Source of the DNA: Rhodococcus antarcticus
GTDB taxonomy: Bacteria > Actinomycetota > Actinomycetes > Mycobacteriales > Mycobacteriaceae
Assembly: GCF_026153295.1 (NCBI RefSeq)
Contig: NZ_CP110615.1
Coordinates: forward strand, 2,604,001 to 2,668,000
Length of the DNA stretch: 64,000 bases
Direction of reading: 5' to 3'
Translations under genes and position numbers: made by a program
The notes under the pieces: generated by a model
Databases searched by the model: none
Seen by the model: only the letters and a program-made list of their open reading frames with translations
What the model was told of the DNA's origin: nothing
Shown: piece by piece, positions 10,399 to 19,532 of the stretch
Numbering within the stretch: position 1 is the stretch's first letter
Layout of the letters: each line of letters opens with the position of its first letter

Positions 10399-11772
10399 TC
10401 AGGGCATCCCGGGGCCGAACTCCTCCAGCATCTCGGTGACCAGGGCCGCGATGGGTGAGCGCTCGCTGCGCGTGAGGGTGATGTGCGCGAACAGCGGGTG
10501 GCCCTTGAGCTTCTCGATGACCGCCGCCACCCCGTCGTGCCGGCCCACCCGGAGGTTGTCCCGCTGGGCCACGTCGTGGGTGAGCACCACCCGCGAGCCG
10601 GTGCCCAGCCGGGAGAGCACGGTGAGCAGCACGTTGCGCTCCAGGCTCTGCGCCTCGTCGACGATGACGAACGAGTCGTGCAGCGAGCGGCCACGGATGT
10701 GGGTCAGGGGCAGCACCTCGAGCATCCCCCGGGCCAGCACCTCCTCGATGGTGCCCGGGTCCGCCATCCCCTCCAGGGTGTCGAACACGGCCTGGCCCCA
10801 GGGACCCATCTTCTCGGCCTCGGAGCCGGGCAGGTAGCCCAGGTCCTGGCCACCCACGGCGTAGAGCGGCCGGAACACCACCACCTTGCGGTGCGACCGG
10901 CGCTCCAGCACCGACTCCAGGCCCGCACACAGCGCGAGCGCCGACTTCCCCGTGCCCGCCCGGCCGCCGAGGGAGACGATCCCGATGCTCTCGTCGAGCA
11001 GCAGGTCCAGCGCGATCCGCTGCTCGGCCGAGCGCCCGTGCAGCCCGAAGGCCTCGCGCTCCCCGCGCACCAGCACCACCTGCTTGTCCGCGCCCACCCG
11101 CCCCAGGGCGCTCTGCGTGCCCGCCAGCAGCCGGACCCCGGTGTGGCACGGCAGGTCCCGAGCCTCGTCCAGGTCGATCCGCCCGCTCTCGAACAGCGCG
11201 TCCACGTCGGCCTGGCGCACGGCCAGCTCGGCCATCCCGGTCCAGCCGGAGTTCACGACGTCCTGGGCCCGGTACTCGTCGGCCGGCAGGCCCACCGCAC
11301 CCGCCTTGACCCGCAGCGGGGTGTCCTTGGTGACGAGGACGACATCGCGCCCCTCGGCCGCCAGGTTCAGCGAGCACGCGAGGATCCGGGCGTCGTTGGT
11401 GTCGGTCCGGAAGCCCGAGGGCAGCACCGACGGGTCGGTGTGGTTGAGCTCGACGTGCAGGGAGCCCCCGACGTCGGTGACGGTGATGGGCTGGTCGAGA
11501 CGACCGTGGGTCAGGCGCAGGTCGTCGAGCAGGCGCAGCGACTCCCGGGCGAACCAGCCGAGCTCGGGGTGGTGGCGCTTGCCCTCCAGCTCGGAGATGA
11601 CCACCAGGGGCAGCACGACGTCGTGCTCGGCGAAGCGGGTGATGGCCCACGGGTCCGAGAGCAGGACGGAGGTGTCCAGGACGTAGGTCTTGACCGGGTG
11701 GTGGGGCGGGCGAGGGTGGTTGCCGGACGTGCCGGCGGTGGAGGGGGCGGACGCAGTGCGGACAGCGGTCAC
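10399..11772 (-). CDS. PhoH-family protein with PIN domain (PhoH2-type RNA helicase/nuclease)
   Basis: A 457-residue fusion of an N-terminal PIN nuclease domain (VLDTSVLL with the first acidic residue D33, then further acidic residues such as VISELE and DTNDARIL) and a C-terminal PhoH ATPase. The ATPase has Walker [13 protein letters not shown] (about 266-277) and Walker [10 protein letters not shown] (about 368-376). PhoH2 of mycobacteria is an RNA helicase and sequence-specific ribonuclease, encoded there with a short antitoxin-like partner; no such upstream gene is evident here. The GTG start has AGGAGA 6 nt upstream. Family members of about 430-440 residues usually begin close to the PIN domain. 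Confidence 0.92.
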   Translation of the reverse strand: MTAVRTASAPSTAGTSGNHPRPPHHPVKTYVLDTSVLLSDPWAITRFAEHDVVLPLVVISELEGKRHHPELGWFARESLRLLDDLRLTHGRLDQPITVTDVGGSLHVELNHTDPSVLPSGFRTDTNDARILACSLNLAAEGRDVVLVTKDTPLRVKAGAVGLPADEYRAQDVVNSGWTGMAELAVRQADVDALFESGRIDLDEARDLPCHTGVRLLAGTQSALGRVGADKQVVLVRGEREAFGLHGRSAEQRIALDLLLDESIGIVSLGGRAGTGKSALALCAGLESVLERRSHRKVVVFRPLYAVGGQDLGYLPGSEAEKMGPWGQAVFDTLEGMADPGTIEEVLARGMLEVLPLTHIRGRSLHDSFVIVDEAQSLERNVLLTVLSRLGTGSRVVLTHDVAQRDNLRVGRHDGVAAVIEKLKGHPLFAHITLTRSERSPIAALVTEMLEEFGPGMP

Positions 11773-12212
11773 GTGTCTCCTACGCACCCGCGGCGCCCGC
11801 GGTTGCGGATCAGCTGGGCCGGTCCGTCCCCCGGTCCCCGTCAGCGACGGGAACGGGAGCCGGGCGCCGGCCCCCTCGTGATCTTCACGACTGAGAACCT
11901 CCCGGACGGGTGGCTTCCCCACCACCCGACGAGCCGGACGCTACGCCCGGGTTCGGACCGTGCGGCGCGACACGCCCGTGCCCCCGGAGCACGGATCCCG
12001 ACCGCCACCCGCCGTCCACCCGCGGGTCCCCGGCCGGCCATGTCGACGCCACCGTCGTTCTCGCACACCGATCGCGAGGCAGGGCGCCACAGCGCAGCGA
12101 GGGTCGTTCGGTGTGTCAGAACGGCGGGGACGGGCGCGGGGAGGCGAGCGGCGGGCGAACGGCGGCGCGGGCGGCAGCCGTTCAGGCGGCAGGCGCGGCG
12201 GGCGGCAGCCGT
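11773..12212. other. Intergenic region between phoH and the DUF885 gene
   Basis: About 440 bp with no convincing gene on either strand. It should hold the phoH promoter near its left end and the 3' region of the DUF885 gene at its right end. It is rich in G-rich short repeats, and the right end carries a 21-bp sequence repeated at a 31-bp spacing (12169-12189 and 12200-12220). No RNA gene or riboswitch was recognised. Confidence 0.5.
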
Positions 12213-12220
12213 TCAGGCGG
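12169..12220. repeat. 21-bp direct repeat, 31-bp period, at the DUF885 gene end
   Basis: Two identical 21-bp copies (12169-12189, 12200-12220) beginning GGGCGGCAGCCG. The second copy contains the stop codon of the DUF885 gene, and the first lies just beyond it. The pattern is a local tandem duplication of the 3' end of that gene. Confidence 0.7.
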
Positions 12221-13418
12221 TGAGCTCGGCGCGGATAGAGGACGGCACCAGGGGCTCGTCGAGCAGACGGCGGTAGCGCTCGCCCATCGGCTCGTCGGCC
12301 GGGCGCGCCTCGAGCCAGGCGTGCAGCAGCCGGTAGCCCTCGACGTAGGTGGTGGTGTACGCCCGCCACAGGGGGTCGGAGAGGAACCGCAGCATCTGCC
12401 GCGCGCGCGGCGCGGGCACCAGCAGCCACCGCTGCAGGAACGCCACCACCGCGTCGGGGTCCGCGCCCTGGTCGTGGAGCATGAGCGCCGCGTCCTGGCG
12501 CACCCCCACCAGCGCCGCCGAGGCGACCTCGAGCCGCTCGGCCCGCGCCCCGTCGAAGCGCAGGCCCAGGTCGGCGAAGATCTCCTCCGCCCACACCCCC
12601 CAGCCCGGCCCCACCACGGCGGCCAGCCCGAGGTCCGCGAGCCCCTCGGCCATCAGGCACTGCGGGGTGTTGACCAGGAACAGGCTCTGCTCGAGCTGCC
12701 CGGCGGCCACGATCCCGGCCTCCTTCCGGCAGTGCTCGGTGTGGTGGCCGGGGTAGGACTCGTGGGCCACCAGGTGCGGCAGCGAGCTCATCCGCTGGGT
12801 GAGGTCGGAGTTGATCGCGACCTTGCTGTGGTTGCCGCCCAGGTAGTAGTTGAAGCCCGACCACGGCTTGTCGCCGACCACCTCGTAGGTCACGGTCTCG
12901 TCCTCGGGCAGCGCGAACTGGGTGCGCACCCGGTCGCGCAGCGCGCTGGAGAAGGCGTGCACGGCCACCTCGAGGCGCTCCGGCGGCACCTCCTCCAGGG
13001 CCCGGACGGCGTTCAGCCGCGCGGCCAGCGGGCCGTCGCCGGGAAGCTCGTCGCCCATGGCGCGGTGCGCGGCCCGGTAGGAGTCCTCGTCGCCGGTGGA
13101 GATCCGCACGTCGAAGTACGCGTCCACCTCGTCCACGAAGCTGATCCCCTGCCCGGCCATCTTCTGCCCGCTGCACTCCAGCGCCCGCAGGTGCACCCCG
13201 AGGAACCGCTCCCGCTCGGCCGCCAGCCCAGCGCCGGGCAGCTCCGTCCGCAGGGTCGCGGCCCGGGCGGCCAGGGCGGCCGGCTCCGGCACGGGCTCGT
13301 TCTCGGTCTGCCGCCGCAGCGCCGGGTCGCCGGTGTAGGCGTCCACGAACCCCGGCTCGAGCCGGTCGAAGCGCAGGCCCAGCAGGAGGTACTCGCGCAC
13401 CAGCGTCGTCTCGTCCAC
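12213..13418 (-). CDS. DUF885 family protein, probable metallopeptidase-like
   Basis: A 401-residue cytoplasmic-looking protein without signal peptide. The DUF885 hallmark HESYPGHHTEH lies at about 219-229 (an HExxPGHH variant of a zinc-peptidase motif), preceded by FNYYLGGNHSKVAIN, with MAEGLADLGLA downstream carrying a possible third ligand. The related Streptomyces and proteobacterial proteins are treated as carboxypeptidase-like, but substrate and activity are unproven. It is shorter than the roughly 550-residue secreted relatives. The GTG start lacks a strong ribosome binding site. Divergent from the alpha-glucosidase gene. Confidence 0.82.
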   Translation of the reverse strand: MDETTLVREYLLLGLRFDRLEPGFVDAYTGDPALRRQTENEPVPEPAALAARAATLRTELPGAGLAAERERFLGVHLRALECSGQKMAGQGISFVDEVDAYFDVRISTGDEDSYRAAHRAMGDELPGDGPLAARLNAVRALEEVPPERLEVAVHAFSSALRDRVRTQFALPEDETVTYEVVGDKPWSGFNYYLGGNHSKVAINSDLTQRMSSLPHLVAHESYPGHHTEHCRKEAGIVAAGQLEQSLFLVNTPQCLMAEGLADLGLAAVVGPGWGVWAEEIFADLGLRFDGARAERLEVASAALVGVRQDAALMLHDQGADPDAVVAFLQRWLLVPAPRARQMLRFLSDPLWRAYTTTYVEGYRLLHAWLEARPADEPMGERYRRLLDEPLVPSSIRAELTA

Positions 13419-13473
13419 GAAGGGTCACGGTAGTGGTGGGAGATCGACGCCGTCGCCCGGCCACCTCGACTGG

Positions 13474-13479
13474 CACCAT
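13474..13479 (+). promoter_or_regulatory. Predicted -10 hexamer, leaderless alpha-glucosidase mRNA
   Basis: CACCAT lies 7 nt before the GTG at 13487, with no ribosome binding site. The same arrangement, with nearly the same surrounding bases, precedes the TrcR-like gene at 25882. Inferred from spacing. Confidence 0.35.
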
Positions 13480-13486
13480 CGTGGGC

Positions 13487-15238
13487 GTGACGCCGCCCAC
13501 GCCGCCCTGGTGGTCCACCGCCGTCGTCTACCAGGTCTATCCGCGCAGCTTCGCCGACTCCGACGGTGACGGGATCGGCGACCTCCGCGGCGTGCTCAGC
13601 CACCTGGACCACCTGGCGGCCCTCGGCGTCGACGTGGTGTGGCTGTCGCCGATCTACCGCAGCCCGCAGGACGACAACGGCTACGACATCAGCGACTACC
13701 GCGACGTCGACCCCGTCTTCGGCACCCTGGCCGACCTCGACGAGCTCCTCGCCACCCTGCACGCGCGCGGGATGCGGCTCGTGATGGACCTGGTGGTCAA
13801 CCACACCTCCGACGAGCACCCCTGGTTCGTGGAGTCCCGCTCCTCGACGACCAACCCCAAGCGTGACTGGTACGTCTGGCGGGGCGGTCGCGACGGCGGG
13901 GAGCGGCCGCCGAACAACTGGGGCGCCGCGTTCTCCGGGCCGGCCTGGGACCGCGACACGACCACGGGGCAGTGGTACCTGCACCTGTTCTCGCCGAAGC
14001 AGCCGGACCTGAACTGGGAGAACCCGGAGGTCCGTGCGGCCGTGCACGAGATGGTCGCCTGGTGGCTGGACCGCGGGGTGGACGGCTTCCGGATGGACGT
14101 CGTCAACTTCGTGTCCAAGGTGGACGGGCTGCCCGACGGGGTGGTGGCGCCCGGCGCGCTGTTCGGCGACGGCGCACCGCACTTCCAGAACGGGCCCCGG
14201 CTGCACGAGTTCCTGCACGAGCTGCACGAGCGGGTCTTCGCCGGACGCCCGCAGGCCGTGCTCACCGTGGGCGAGATGCCCGGGGTGACCGTCGAGCAGG
14301 CCCGGCTGCTCACGGACCCCGCCCGGGCCGAGGTGGACATGGTGTTCCAGTTCGAGCACGTGGGTCTCGACCACGGCCGCGACAAGTGGGACCCGCGGCC
14401 GCTGGAGCTGCGCGAGCTCAAGGCCAACCTCGCCCGCTGGCAGACCGGTCTGGCCGACGTGGGCTGGAACTCGCTGTACTGGTCCAACCACGACCAGCCG
14501 CGCGCGGTGAGCCGCTTCGGCGACGACTCCCCCGCCCACCGGGTGGCCTCGGCGATGGCCCTGGGCACCGTGCTGCACCTGCACCGCGGCACGCCCTACG
14601 TCTACCAGGGCGAGGAGCTGGGCATGACCAACGCGGTCTTCGCCTCCCTGGCCGAGCACCGGGACCTGGAGTCGCTCAACCACCACCGCGAGGCGGTGGG
14701 GGCGGGCGCGGACCCCGACGTCGTGCTCGCGGCCCTGGCGCCGGCCAGCCGGGACAACGCCCGCACGCCGGTGCAGTGGACCCCGGGGACGAGCGCCGGG
14801 TTCAGCACCGGCGCACCGTGGATCGGGGTGCACCCGAACCACGTGGACGTCAACGCCGAGGCGGCGCGGGCCGATCCCGGGTCGGTGTTCCACCACTACC
14901 GGCGCCTGGTCGAGCTGCGGCACACCGATCCGGTGGTCACCGACGGGGTGTTCGCGCTGCTGCTGGCCGAGCACGAGCAGGTGTGGGCCTTCACCCGGAC
15001 GACACCGACGGCGCAGCTGCTGGTGGTCGCGAACGTCTCCAGCGCACCGGTGACGCTGGACGGGGCGGAGCTCGCCGAGCTGGGGGGCCTCGGCGGCGAG
15101 GTGGTGCTCTCCAGCGGCCCCGCCGGGGACCGACCCGCGCAGCTGGGCGCGTGGGAGGCCCGGGTGCTGCGTCGTCGAGCCGCCGCCCGGGACCCGTCGT
15201 CGACCCGCGGGCGGTCGACGACCAGACTGGGACGGTGA
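13487..15238 (+). CDS. Alpha-glucosidase (GH13)
   Basis: Cleaves terminal alpha-glucosidic bonds from maltose, isomaltose or related oligosaccharides. The 583 residues match GH13 oligo-1,6-glucosidase/alpha-glucosidases: YQVYPRSFADSDGDGIGDL at the start, DLVVNHTSDEHPWF, catalytic nucleophile in VDGFRMDVVNF (about D204), acid/base Glu in LTVGEMPG (about E262) and transition-state Asp in WSNHDQPR (about D336). There is no signal peptide, so it acts in the cytoplasm, possibly on imported sugars or trehalose/glycogen products. The stop overlaps the GTG of the CoA-transferase gene by 4 nt, a coupling with no obvious metabolic logic. Confidence 0.92.
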   Translation: MTPPTPPWWSTAVVYQVYPRSFADSDGDGIGDLRGVLSHLDHLAALGVDVVWLSPIYRSPQDDNGYDISDYRDVDPVFGTLADLDELLATLHARGMRLVMDLVVNHTSDEHPWFVESRSSTTNPKRDWYVWRGGRDGGERPPNNWGAAFSGPAWDRDTTTGQWYLHLFSPKQPDLNWENPEVRAAVHEMVAWWLDRGVDGFRMDVVNFVSKVDGLPDGVVAPGALFGDGAPHFQNGPRLHEFLHELHERVFAGRPQAVLTVGEMPGVTVEQARLLTDPARAEVDMVFQFEHVGLDHGRDKWDPRPLELRELKANLARWQTGLADVGWNSLYWSNHDQPRAVSRFGDDSPAHRVASAMALGTVLHLHRGTPYVYQGEELGMTNAVFASLAEHRDLESLNHHREAVGAGADPDVVLAALAPASRDNARTPVQWTPGTSAGFSTGAPWIGVHPNHVDVNAEAARADPGSVFHHYRRLVELRHTDPVVTDGVFALLLAEHEQVWAFTRTTPTAQLLVVANVSSAPVTLDGAELAELGGLGGEVVLSSGPAGDRPAQLGAWEARVLRRRAAARDPSSTRGRSTTRLGR

Positions 15239-16401
15239 CCACCCCACCCGTGACCACCGCACCCGCCGGACCGCTGGACGGGGTCCGCGTCATCGACCTC
15301 TCCTCGGTGGTGATGGGACCTTTCGCGTGCCAGATCCTCGGCGACATGGGCGCGGACGTCATCAAGGTGGAGTCGCCGGCCGGGGACTCCACCCGTCGCA
15401 CCATCCCGCAGCGCAACCCCGGGATGGGGGTGCTGGGGCTGAACGTCAACCGCAACAAGCGCTCCGTCGTGCTCGATCTCAAGACGCCGCAGGGCCACAC
15501 CGACCTGATCGCGCTGCTGCGCACCGCGGACGTCATGATCACCAACATGCGTCCCGGTGCCCTCGCCCGGCTCGGGCTGGACCCGGCGTCGGTGGCCGAG
15601 ATCAACCCGCGCCTGGTGCACTGCACGGCGCAGGGCTTCCGCAGCGACTCCGCGATGGCCGACCGCGCCGCCTACGACGAGATCGTGCAGTCCGCGTCCG
15701 GGCTCACCGACCTCATGCGTCGCGCCACCGGGACACCCACCTACGTCCCCACGATCATGGCGGACAAGGTGTGCGCCATGACCATCGCGTACTCCGTGCT
15801 GGGTGCGCTGGTGCACCAGCGGGCCACCGGGCAGGGCCAGCACGTGGAGGTGCCGATGACCGACACCCTGCTCGCGTTCACCATGGTCGAGCACCTCGCC
15901 GGGGACACGTACTCCCCGCCGCTGGGGTCGGCCGGGTACACCCGCGCGCTGGCCCGCAACCACGCCGCCGTGCGCACGGCGGACGGCTGGGCCTGCCTGC
16001 TGCCCTACAACGAGCGCGACATCGCGGTGTTCTTCACCGCCGCGGGGCGCCCCGACCTCGCGGCGGACGAGCGCTTCCTCAGCCCGGCCCAGCGGGCCCT
16101 GCACTGGGACGAGCTCTACGCCGCGATCGCCGAGGTCGCACCGACGCGCACCACCGCCGAGTGGGAGGTGCTGTGCACCGAGCACAGCGTCCCCATGTCC
16201 CGCGTGCTGGACGTGACGACGGCGGTGGACGACCCTTACGTGCAGGAGGGGCACCTGCTCGACGTGCACACCCACCCCACCGAGGGGGAGTACCGGGTGA
16301 TCGCGAGCCCGGTGCGGTTCTCCGCCACGCCCACCGCCCTTCGTCGGCACGCCCCGACGCTGGGTCAGGACACCGACGAGGTGCTGGCCGAGCTGCGGTA
16401 G
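15235..16401 (+). CDS. CaiB/BaiF family (class III) CoA-transferase
   Basis: Transfers CoA between acyl-CoA and a free acid. The 388 residues begin with the family signature LDGVRVIDLSSVVMGPFACQILGDMGADVIKVE, followed by NRNKRSVVLDLK. The catalytic aspartate is expected in the AYDEIVQSASGL region (about residues 143-155). Family members act on carnitine, formate/oxalate, methylsuccinate or 2-methylacyl substrates; which one applies cannot be read. The GTG start overlaps the alpha-glucosidase stop, with CAGACT 6 nt upstream as a possible leaderless -10. It ends 3 bp from the convergent prenyl synthase gene. Confidence 0.9.
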   Translation: MTTPPVTTAPAGPLDGVRVIDLSSVVMGPFACQILGDMGADVIKVESPAGDSTRRTIPQRNPGMGVLGLNVNRNKRSVVLDLKTPQGHTDLIALLRTADVMITNMRPGALARLGLDPASVAEINPRLVHCTAQGFRSDSAMADRAAYDEIVQSASGLTDLMRRATGTPTYVPTIMADKVCAMTIAYSVLGALVHQRATGQGQHVEVPMTDTLLAFTMVEHLAGDTYSPPLGSAGYTRALARNHAAVRTADGWACLLPYNERDIAVFFTAAGRPDLAADERFLSPAQRALHWDELYAAIAEVAPTRTTAEWEVLCTEHSVPMSRVLDVTTAVDDPYVQEGHLLDVHTHPTEGEYRVIASPVRFSATPTALRRHAPTLGQDTDEVLAELR

Positions 16402-16404
16402 CGC

Positions 16405-17166
16405 TCAGCTGCCGAAGCGGCGGTGGCGCACCGCGTAGTCGCGCAGCGCACGGAGGAAGTCCACCCGCCGGAAGTCCGGCCAGTGCGCCTCGGTGAACCA
16501 GAACTCCGAGTGCGCGCTCTGCCAGAGCAGGAAGCCCGACAGGCGCTGCTCGCCCGAGGTGCGGATGAGCAGGTCCGGGTCCGGCTGGCCCGAGGTGTAG
16601 AGGTGCTCGGCGATGCTGTCCACGGTCACGGCGTCGGCCAGCTCGTGCGGTCCGACGCCGGCGTTCTCGGCGATGAGCGACCGCACGGCGTCGACGATCT
16701 CCTGCCGGCCGCCGTAGCCCACGGCCACGTTCACCTGTGCGCCCGGCCGGCCCCCGGTGCGCGCCGCCGCCTCCTTGAGACGGGTGGCCGTGGCCTGCGG
16801 CAGCGCGTCCAGCGAGCCGACGATCCGCAGCTGCCAGTTGGCGCTCGGCCCGCTGAGCTCGTCGACGACGTTGGTGATGATCTCCAGCAGCGGGTCGAGC
16901 TCGGCCGCCGCACGCCGGAGGTTGTCGGTCGAGAGCAGGTACAGGGTGACCACCTCCACGCCGGCGTCGTCGCACCAGCGCAGCAGGTCGGCGATCTTCT
17001 CCGCGCCCACCCGGTGGCCGTGGTTGACGTCGGCGAACCCGGCCTCGCGGGCCCAGCGACGGTTCCCGTCGACGATGACGCCGACGTGGCGCGGGTGCTG
17101 CATGTGCTCCAGCTGCCGGAGCAGGCGGCGCTCGTAGACGCCGTACAGGACCCGGGGCGTGTTCAC
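16405..17166 (-). CDS. uppS: Cis-prenyl diphosphate synthase (UppS family, short-chain Rv1086-like)
   Basis: Condenses isopentenyl diphosphate in cis onto an allylic primer to make polyprenyl or short Z-prenyl diphosphates for cell-wall carriers. The 253 residues show the catalytic aspartate in VGVIVDGNRRWAREAG (D33), the region HGHRVGAEKIADLLRWC, and the C-terminal RTSGEQRLSGFLLWQSAHSEFWFTE substrate-binding block. The mycobacterial neighbour of hemolysin III is Rv1086, which makes a short omega,E,Z-farnesyl product. Position and sequence suggest that class, but product length is inference. Start is GTG; no strong ribosome binding site. Confidence 0.9.
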   Translation of the reverse strand: MNTPRVLYGVYERRLLRQLEHMQHPRHVGVIVDGNRRWAREAGFADVNHGHRVGAEKIADLLRWCDDAGVEVVTLYLLSTDNLRRAAAELDPLLEIITNVVDELSGPSANWQLRIVGSLDALPQATATRLKEAAARTGGRPGAQVNVAVGYGGRQEIVDAVRSLIAENAGVGPHELADAVTVDSIAEHLYTSGQPDPDLLIRTSGEQRLSGFLLWQSAHSEFWFTEAHWPDFRRVDFLRALRDYAVRHRRFGS

Positions 17167-17294
17167 GACGGGCAACGCTACGCCGCCGTCGCGGCCCGGG
17201 GCAGGGGCAACGGGACCGTCCGCGCAGCCGTCGCGGCTGCCACACTGGCCCCTGGCGCGGACCGAACCTCCGTACCGTCGAGGAGGTGACCACC

Positions 17295-17966
17295 ATGACC
17301 ACCCTGACGCCGGCACCCTCGGCGCTCAAGCCGCGCGCCCGGGGCTGGATCCACTTCTGGTCGTTCCTCGCCTCGACGGTCACCGGAACCGTGCTCGTCG
17401 TCCTCGCCGCGTCCACCGTCTCCGGTCGGGCCGCGGTCGGTACCGCCGTCTACGCCGTCACCGTCTCGGCCCTGTTCGGCACCAGCGCCCTGTACCACCG
17501 GCGCACCTGGCACAGCCCCCGGGTGCGCACGTGGATGAAGCGCGCCGACCACTCGATGATCTTCGTGTTCATCGCGGGGAGCTACACGCCGTTCGCGCTG
17601 CTCGCCATGCCGGAGCACACCGGCGACGTGGTGCTGGCCGTGGTGTGGGTGGGGGCGCTGCTGGGGGTGGCGCTGAAGATGGCCTGGCCGGAGGCGCCGC
17701 GCTGGCTGGGGGTGCCGCTGTACCTGGCGCTGGGCTGGGTGGCGGTGTTCGTGCTGCCGGACCTGCTGCACCGGGCCGGTGTCGCCGCGCTCGTGCTGCT
17801 GCTGGTGGGCGGGCTGTTCTACTCGCTCGGCGGGCTGGCCTACGGCATCAAGCGACCCAACCCGTGGCCGTCGACCTTCGGCTTCCACGAGGTGTTCCAC
17901 CTGGCCACCGTGCTGGCCGCCCTGTGCCACTACGTGGCGATCTGGCTGACGATCTACGCCGTCTGA
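17295..17966 (+). CDS. Hemolysin III / PAQR family membrane protein
   Basis: An integral membrane protein of 223 residues with seven predicted helices. The conserved motifs of the HlyIII/YqfA (PAQR) family are present: SALFGTSALYHRR, DHSMIFVFIAGSYTPFAL and the C-terminal GFHEVFHLATVLAALCHY, whose Ser, Asp and His residues form a metal site in relatives. The cytolysin name comes from one Bacillus study; a lipid or membrane-homeostasis role is more likely. ATG at 17295 is used since GAGGAGG lies 8 nt upstream; GTG at 17286 overlaps that ribosome binding site. Divergent from uppS, as in mycobacteria. Confidence 0.92.
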   Translation: MTTLTPAPSALKPRARGWIHFWSFLASTVTGTVLVVLAASTVSGRAAVGTAVYAVTVSALFGTSALYHRRTWHSPRVRTWMKRADHSMIFVFIAGSYTPFALLAMPEHTGDVVLAVVWVGALLGVALKMAWPEAPRWLGVPLYLALGWVAVFVLPDLLHRAGVAALVLLLVGGLFYSLGGLAYGIKRPNPWPSTFGFHEVFHLATVLAALCHYVAIWLTIYAV

Positions 17967-17991
17967 CCCCCCGCCCCACCACCGGTGTCCG

Positions 17992-18654
17992 TCACGACAG
18001 GTCGGGCCCCTTGCCCCGGACCTCCTCGACGGTCCTCATCGCCTGGCGCAGCTCGCCCAGCCACTCCTCGGCGTGCTCACCGACCAGCCGCACGGCCCAC
18101 GCCAGGGCGTCGGAGCGCGAGCGGGCCACCCCGGCGTCGACGAGCGTGTCGAGCACCTGGCGCTCGGGCTGGCGCAGCCGCGTCATCACCGGCACCGAGA
18201 TCGTGGTGAACAGCTCCTCGCTGCCACCGAGCCGGGCGCCCCAGGCCACCTTGCGGCCGTAGCGGTGCTCCGCCTGCTGCGCGATCTCGATCCGCACCTC
18301 GCGGGTCTCCTCGCGGAAGCGGCTGATGCGGCCGGACTCCGCTGCCGAGCGGGCCGCGGGGTCGTCCCCGTCGAGCTCCAGCGGGCCGAGATCACCCACC
18401 ACGAGGATCTCCTCCCGGTCGGTGCTCACCTCCGGCGCTCCCGTGAACCAGCCGTCGGGCAGCCGCCCGGCGAACCAGGCCGCAGCGTCGTCCGTGCTCG
18501 GGAGGTCCGCCTGCGGCGGGCCCCCTCGCCGGCCGGGTCCCCCTCGACCGCCCGGGCCGCGTCCCTCTCCCCGGCCACCGCGGCCGACGCCACCGGGGCC
18601 GAAACCTTCGCCTGAACGTCCGCCACCGGGGCGGAACCTGTGTCCGTGGTGCAT
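17992..18654 (-). CDS. Unrecognised protein with His/Gly-rich N-terminus
   Basis: A 220-residue protein in two parts. Residues 1-50 are an extremely Gly/Arg-rich, low-complexity tail starting MHHGHRFRPGGG. Residues 55-220 are an ordinary alpha/beta-looking region (DDAAAWFAGRLPDGWF, EEILVVGDLG, then a helical C-terminus SRSDALAWAVRLVGEHAEEWLGELRQAM). No family can be named with confidence. The basic tail and the helical end would fit a nucleic-acid or metal-binding regulator; this is inference. The ATG has AAGGAG 8 nt upstream. Its promoter region is an AT-rich island with three ATTACA repeats and an inverted repeat, suggesting dedicated regulation. Confidence 0.7.
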   Translation of the reverse strand: MHHGHRFRPGGGRSGEGFGPGGVGRGGRGEGRGPGGRGGPGRRGGPPQADLPSTDDAAAWFAGRLPDGWFTGAPEVSTDREEILVVGDLGPLELDGDDPAARSAAESGRISRFREETREVRIEIAQQAEHRYGRKVAWGARLGGSEELFTTISVPVMTRLRQPERQVLDTLVDAGVARSRSDALAWAVRLVGEHAEEWLGELRQAMRTVEEVRGKGPDLS

Positions 18655-18674
18655 CGTGGTCTCCTTCGTCGCGT

Positions 18675-18705
18675 ATGCTGTGATTACAGCATTACACGTA
18701 TTACA
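18675..18705. promoter_or_regulatory. Operator-like cluster: inverted repeat plus three ATTACA direct repeats
   Basis: ATGCTGT (18675-18681) and ACAGCAT (18686-18692) form a perfect 7-bp inverted repeat with a 4-bp spacer. It overlaps the first two of three ATTACA repeats at 18683-18688, 18691-18696 and 18700-18705. The block is 20-50 bp upstream of the Gly-rich protein gene and much more AT-rich than its surroundings, so it is probably promoter plus repressor site. Confidence 0.6.
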
Positions 18706-18787
18706 ACGAAGACCAAGGACTGTTGTTCCCAGTCGACTCAGCACGAGCCCGGGCGTCGGTCCAGCGGCACCTCGTGGCCGCCAGGCT

Positions 18788-19432
18788 TCAGGGTGTCCGA
18801 CGCCGCGCGCGGAGCAGCTCGACCGCCACCGGGACGAGCGAGAGGGCCACGATGAGGACCAGGATGACCTCGACGTGGTCCCGGACCAGCGCCACCCCGC
18901 CGAGCAGGTTGCCCAGGGTGACCACGCCCGCTCCCCACACGATGCCGCCGACCACGTTGTAGGTGGTGAAGCGCCGGTGGCTCATGGCCGACACCCCGGC
19001 CAGCACGGGGACGAAGGTGCGCAGCACCGGGATGAACCTCGCCAGCAGCACCGTCCGTGAGCCGTGCTTCTCGAAGAACTCGTGGGCCTGGGTCACGTAG
19101 CGCTGCTTGAACAGCCGGGAGTCCGGGCGGGAGTACAGCGCCGGGCCGGTACGTCGACCGATGAGGTAGCCCACCTGGTCGCCGACGATCGCAGCCACCG
19201 GGACCAGCAGGAGCAGGACCCACAGCGGGGCGAACGGGTCGGGCTGGGCGGTGAACAGCCCGGCGGTGAACAGCAGCGAGTCGCCGGGCAGGAAGAACCC
19301 GACCAGCAGTCCCGTCTCGGCGAACACCGCCCCGAGGACCCCGGCGAGGCCGAAGCTCGACAGCAGCGTGGCGGGGTCCAGGAAGGACGGCCCGAGTGCG
19401 AGGGTGGACGGATCGGACAGCGCTGCAGTCAT
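18788..19432 (-). CDS. DedA family membrane protein
   Basis: A 214-residue integral membrane protein of the DedA/SNARE-associated family, implicated in flipping or scrambling undecaprenyl phosphate and phosphatidylethanolamine across the membrane. Recognisable blocks are GAVFAETGLLVGFFLPGDSLLFTAG at the N-terminal re-entrant region, GDQVGYLIGRRTG, the ARFIPVLRTFVPVLAGVS block with the conserved arginine and prolines, and NVVGGIVWG. ATG at 19432 is taken as start; an upstream GTG at 19483 is possible. It is transcribed toward the Gly-rich gene but separated from it by the ATTACA promoter. Confidence 0.92.
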   Translation of the reverse strand: MTAALSDPSTLALGPSFLDPATLLSSFGLAGVLGAVFAETGLLVGFFLPGDSLLFTAGLFTAQPDPFAPLWVLLLLVPVAAIVGDQVGYLIGRRTGPALYSRPDSRLFKQRYVTQAHEFFEKHGSRTVLLARFIPVLRTFVPVLAGVSAMSHRRFTTYNVVGGIVWGAGVVTLGNLLGGVALVRDHVEVILVLIVALSLVPVAVELLRARRRTP

Positions 19433-19532
19433 CGACACGGTGGACACGGTGCCCGGCGAGCGCTGTGGGGTCGCTGAGAGCACGCGGTGTCCCGACCGCC
19501 GGCGCCTGCCGCACGAGGCCGCCCCGGCACGC

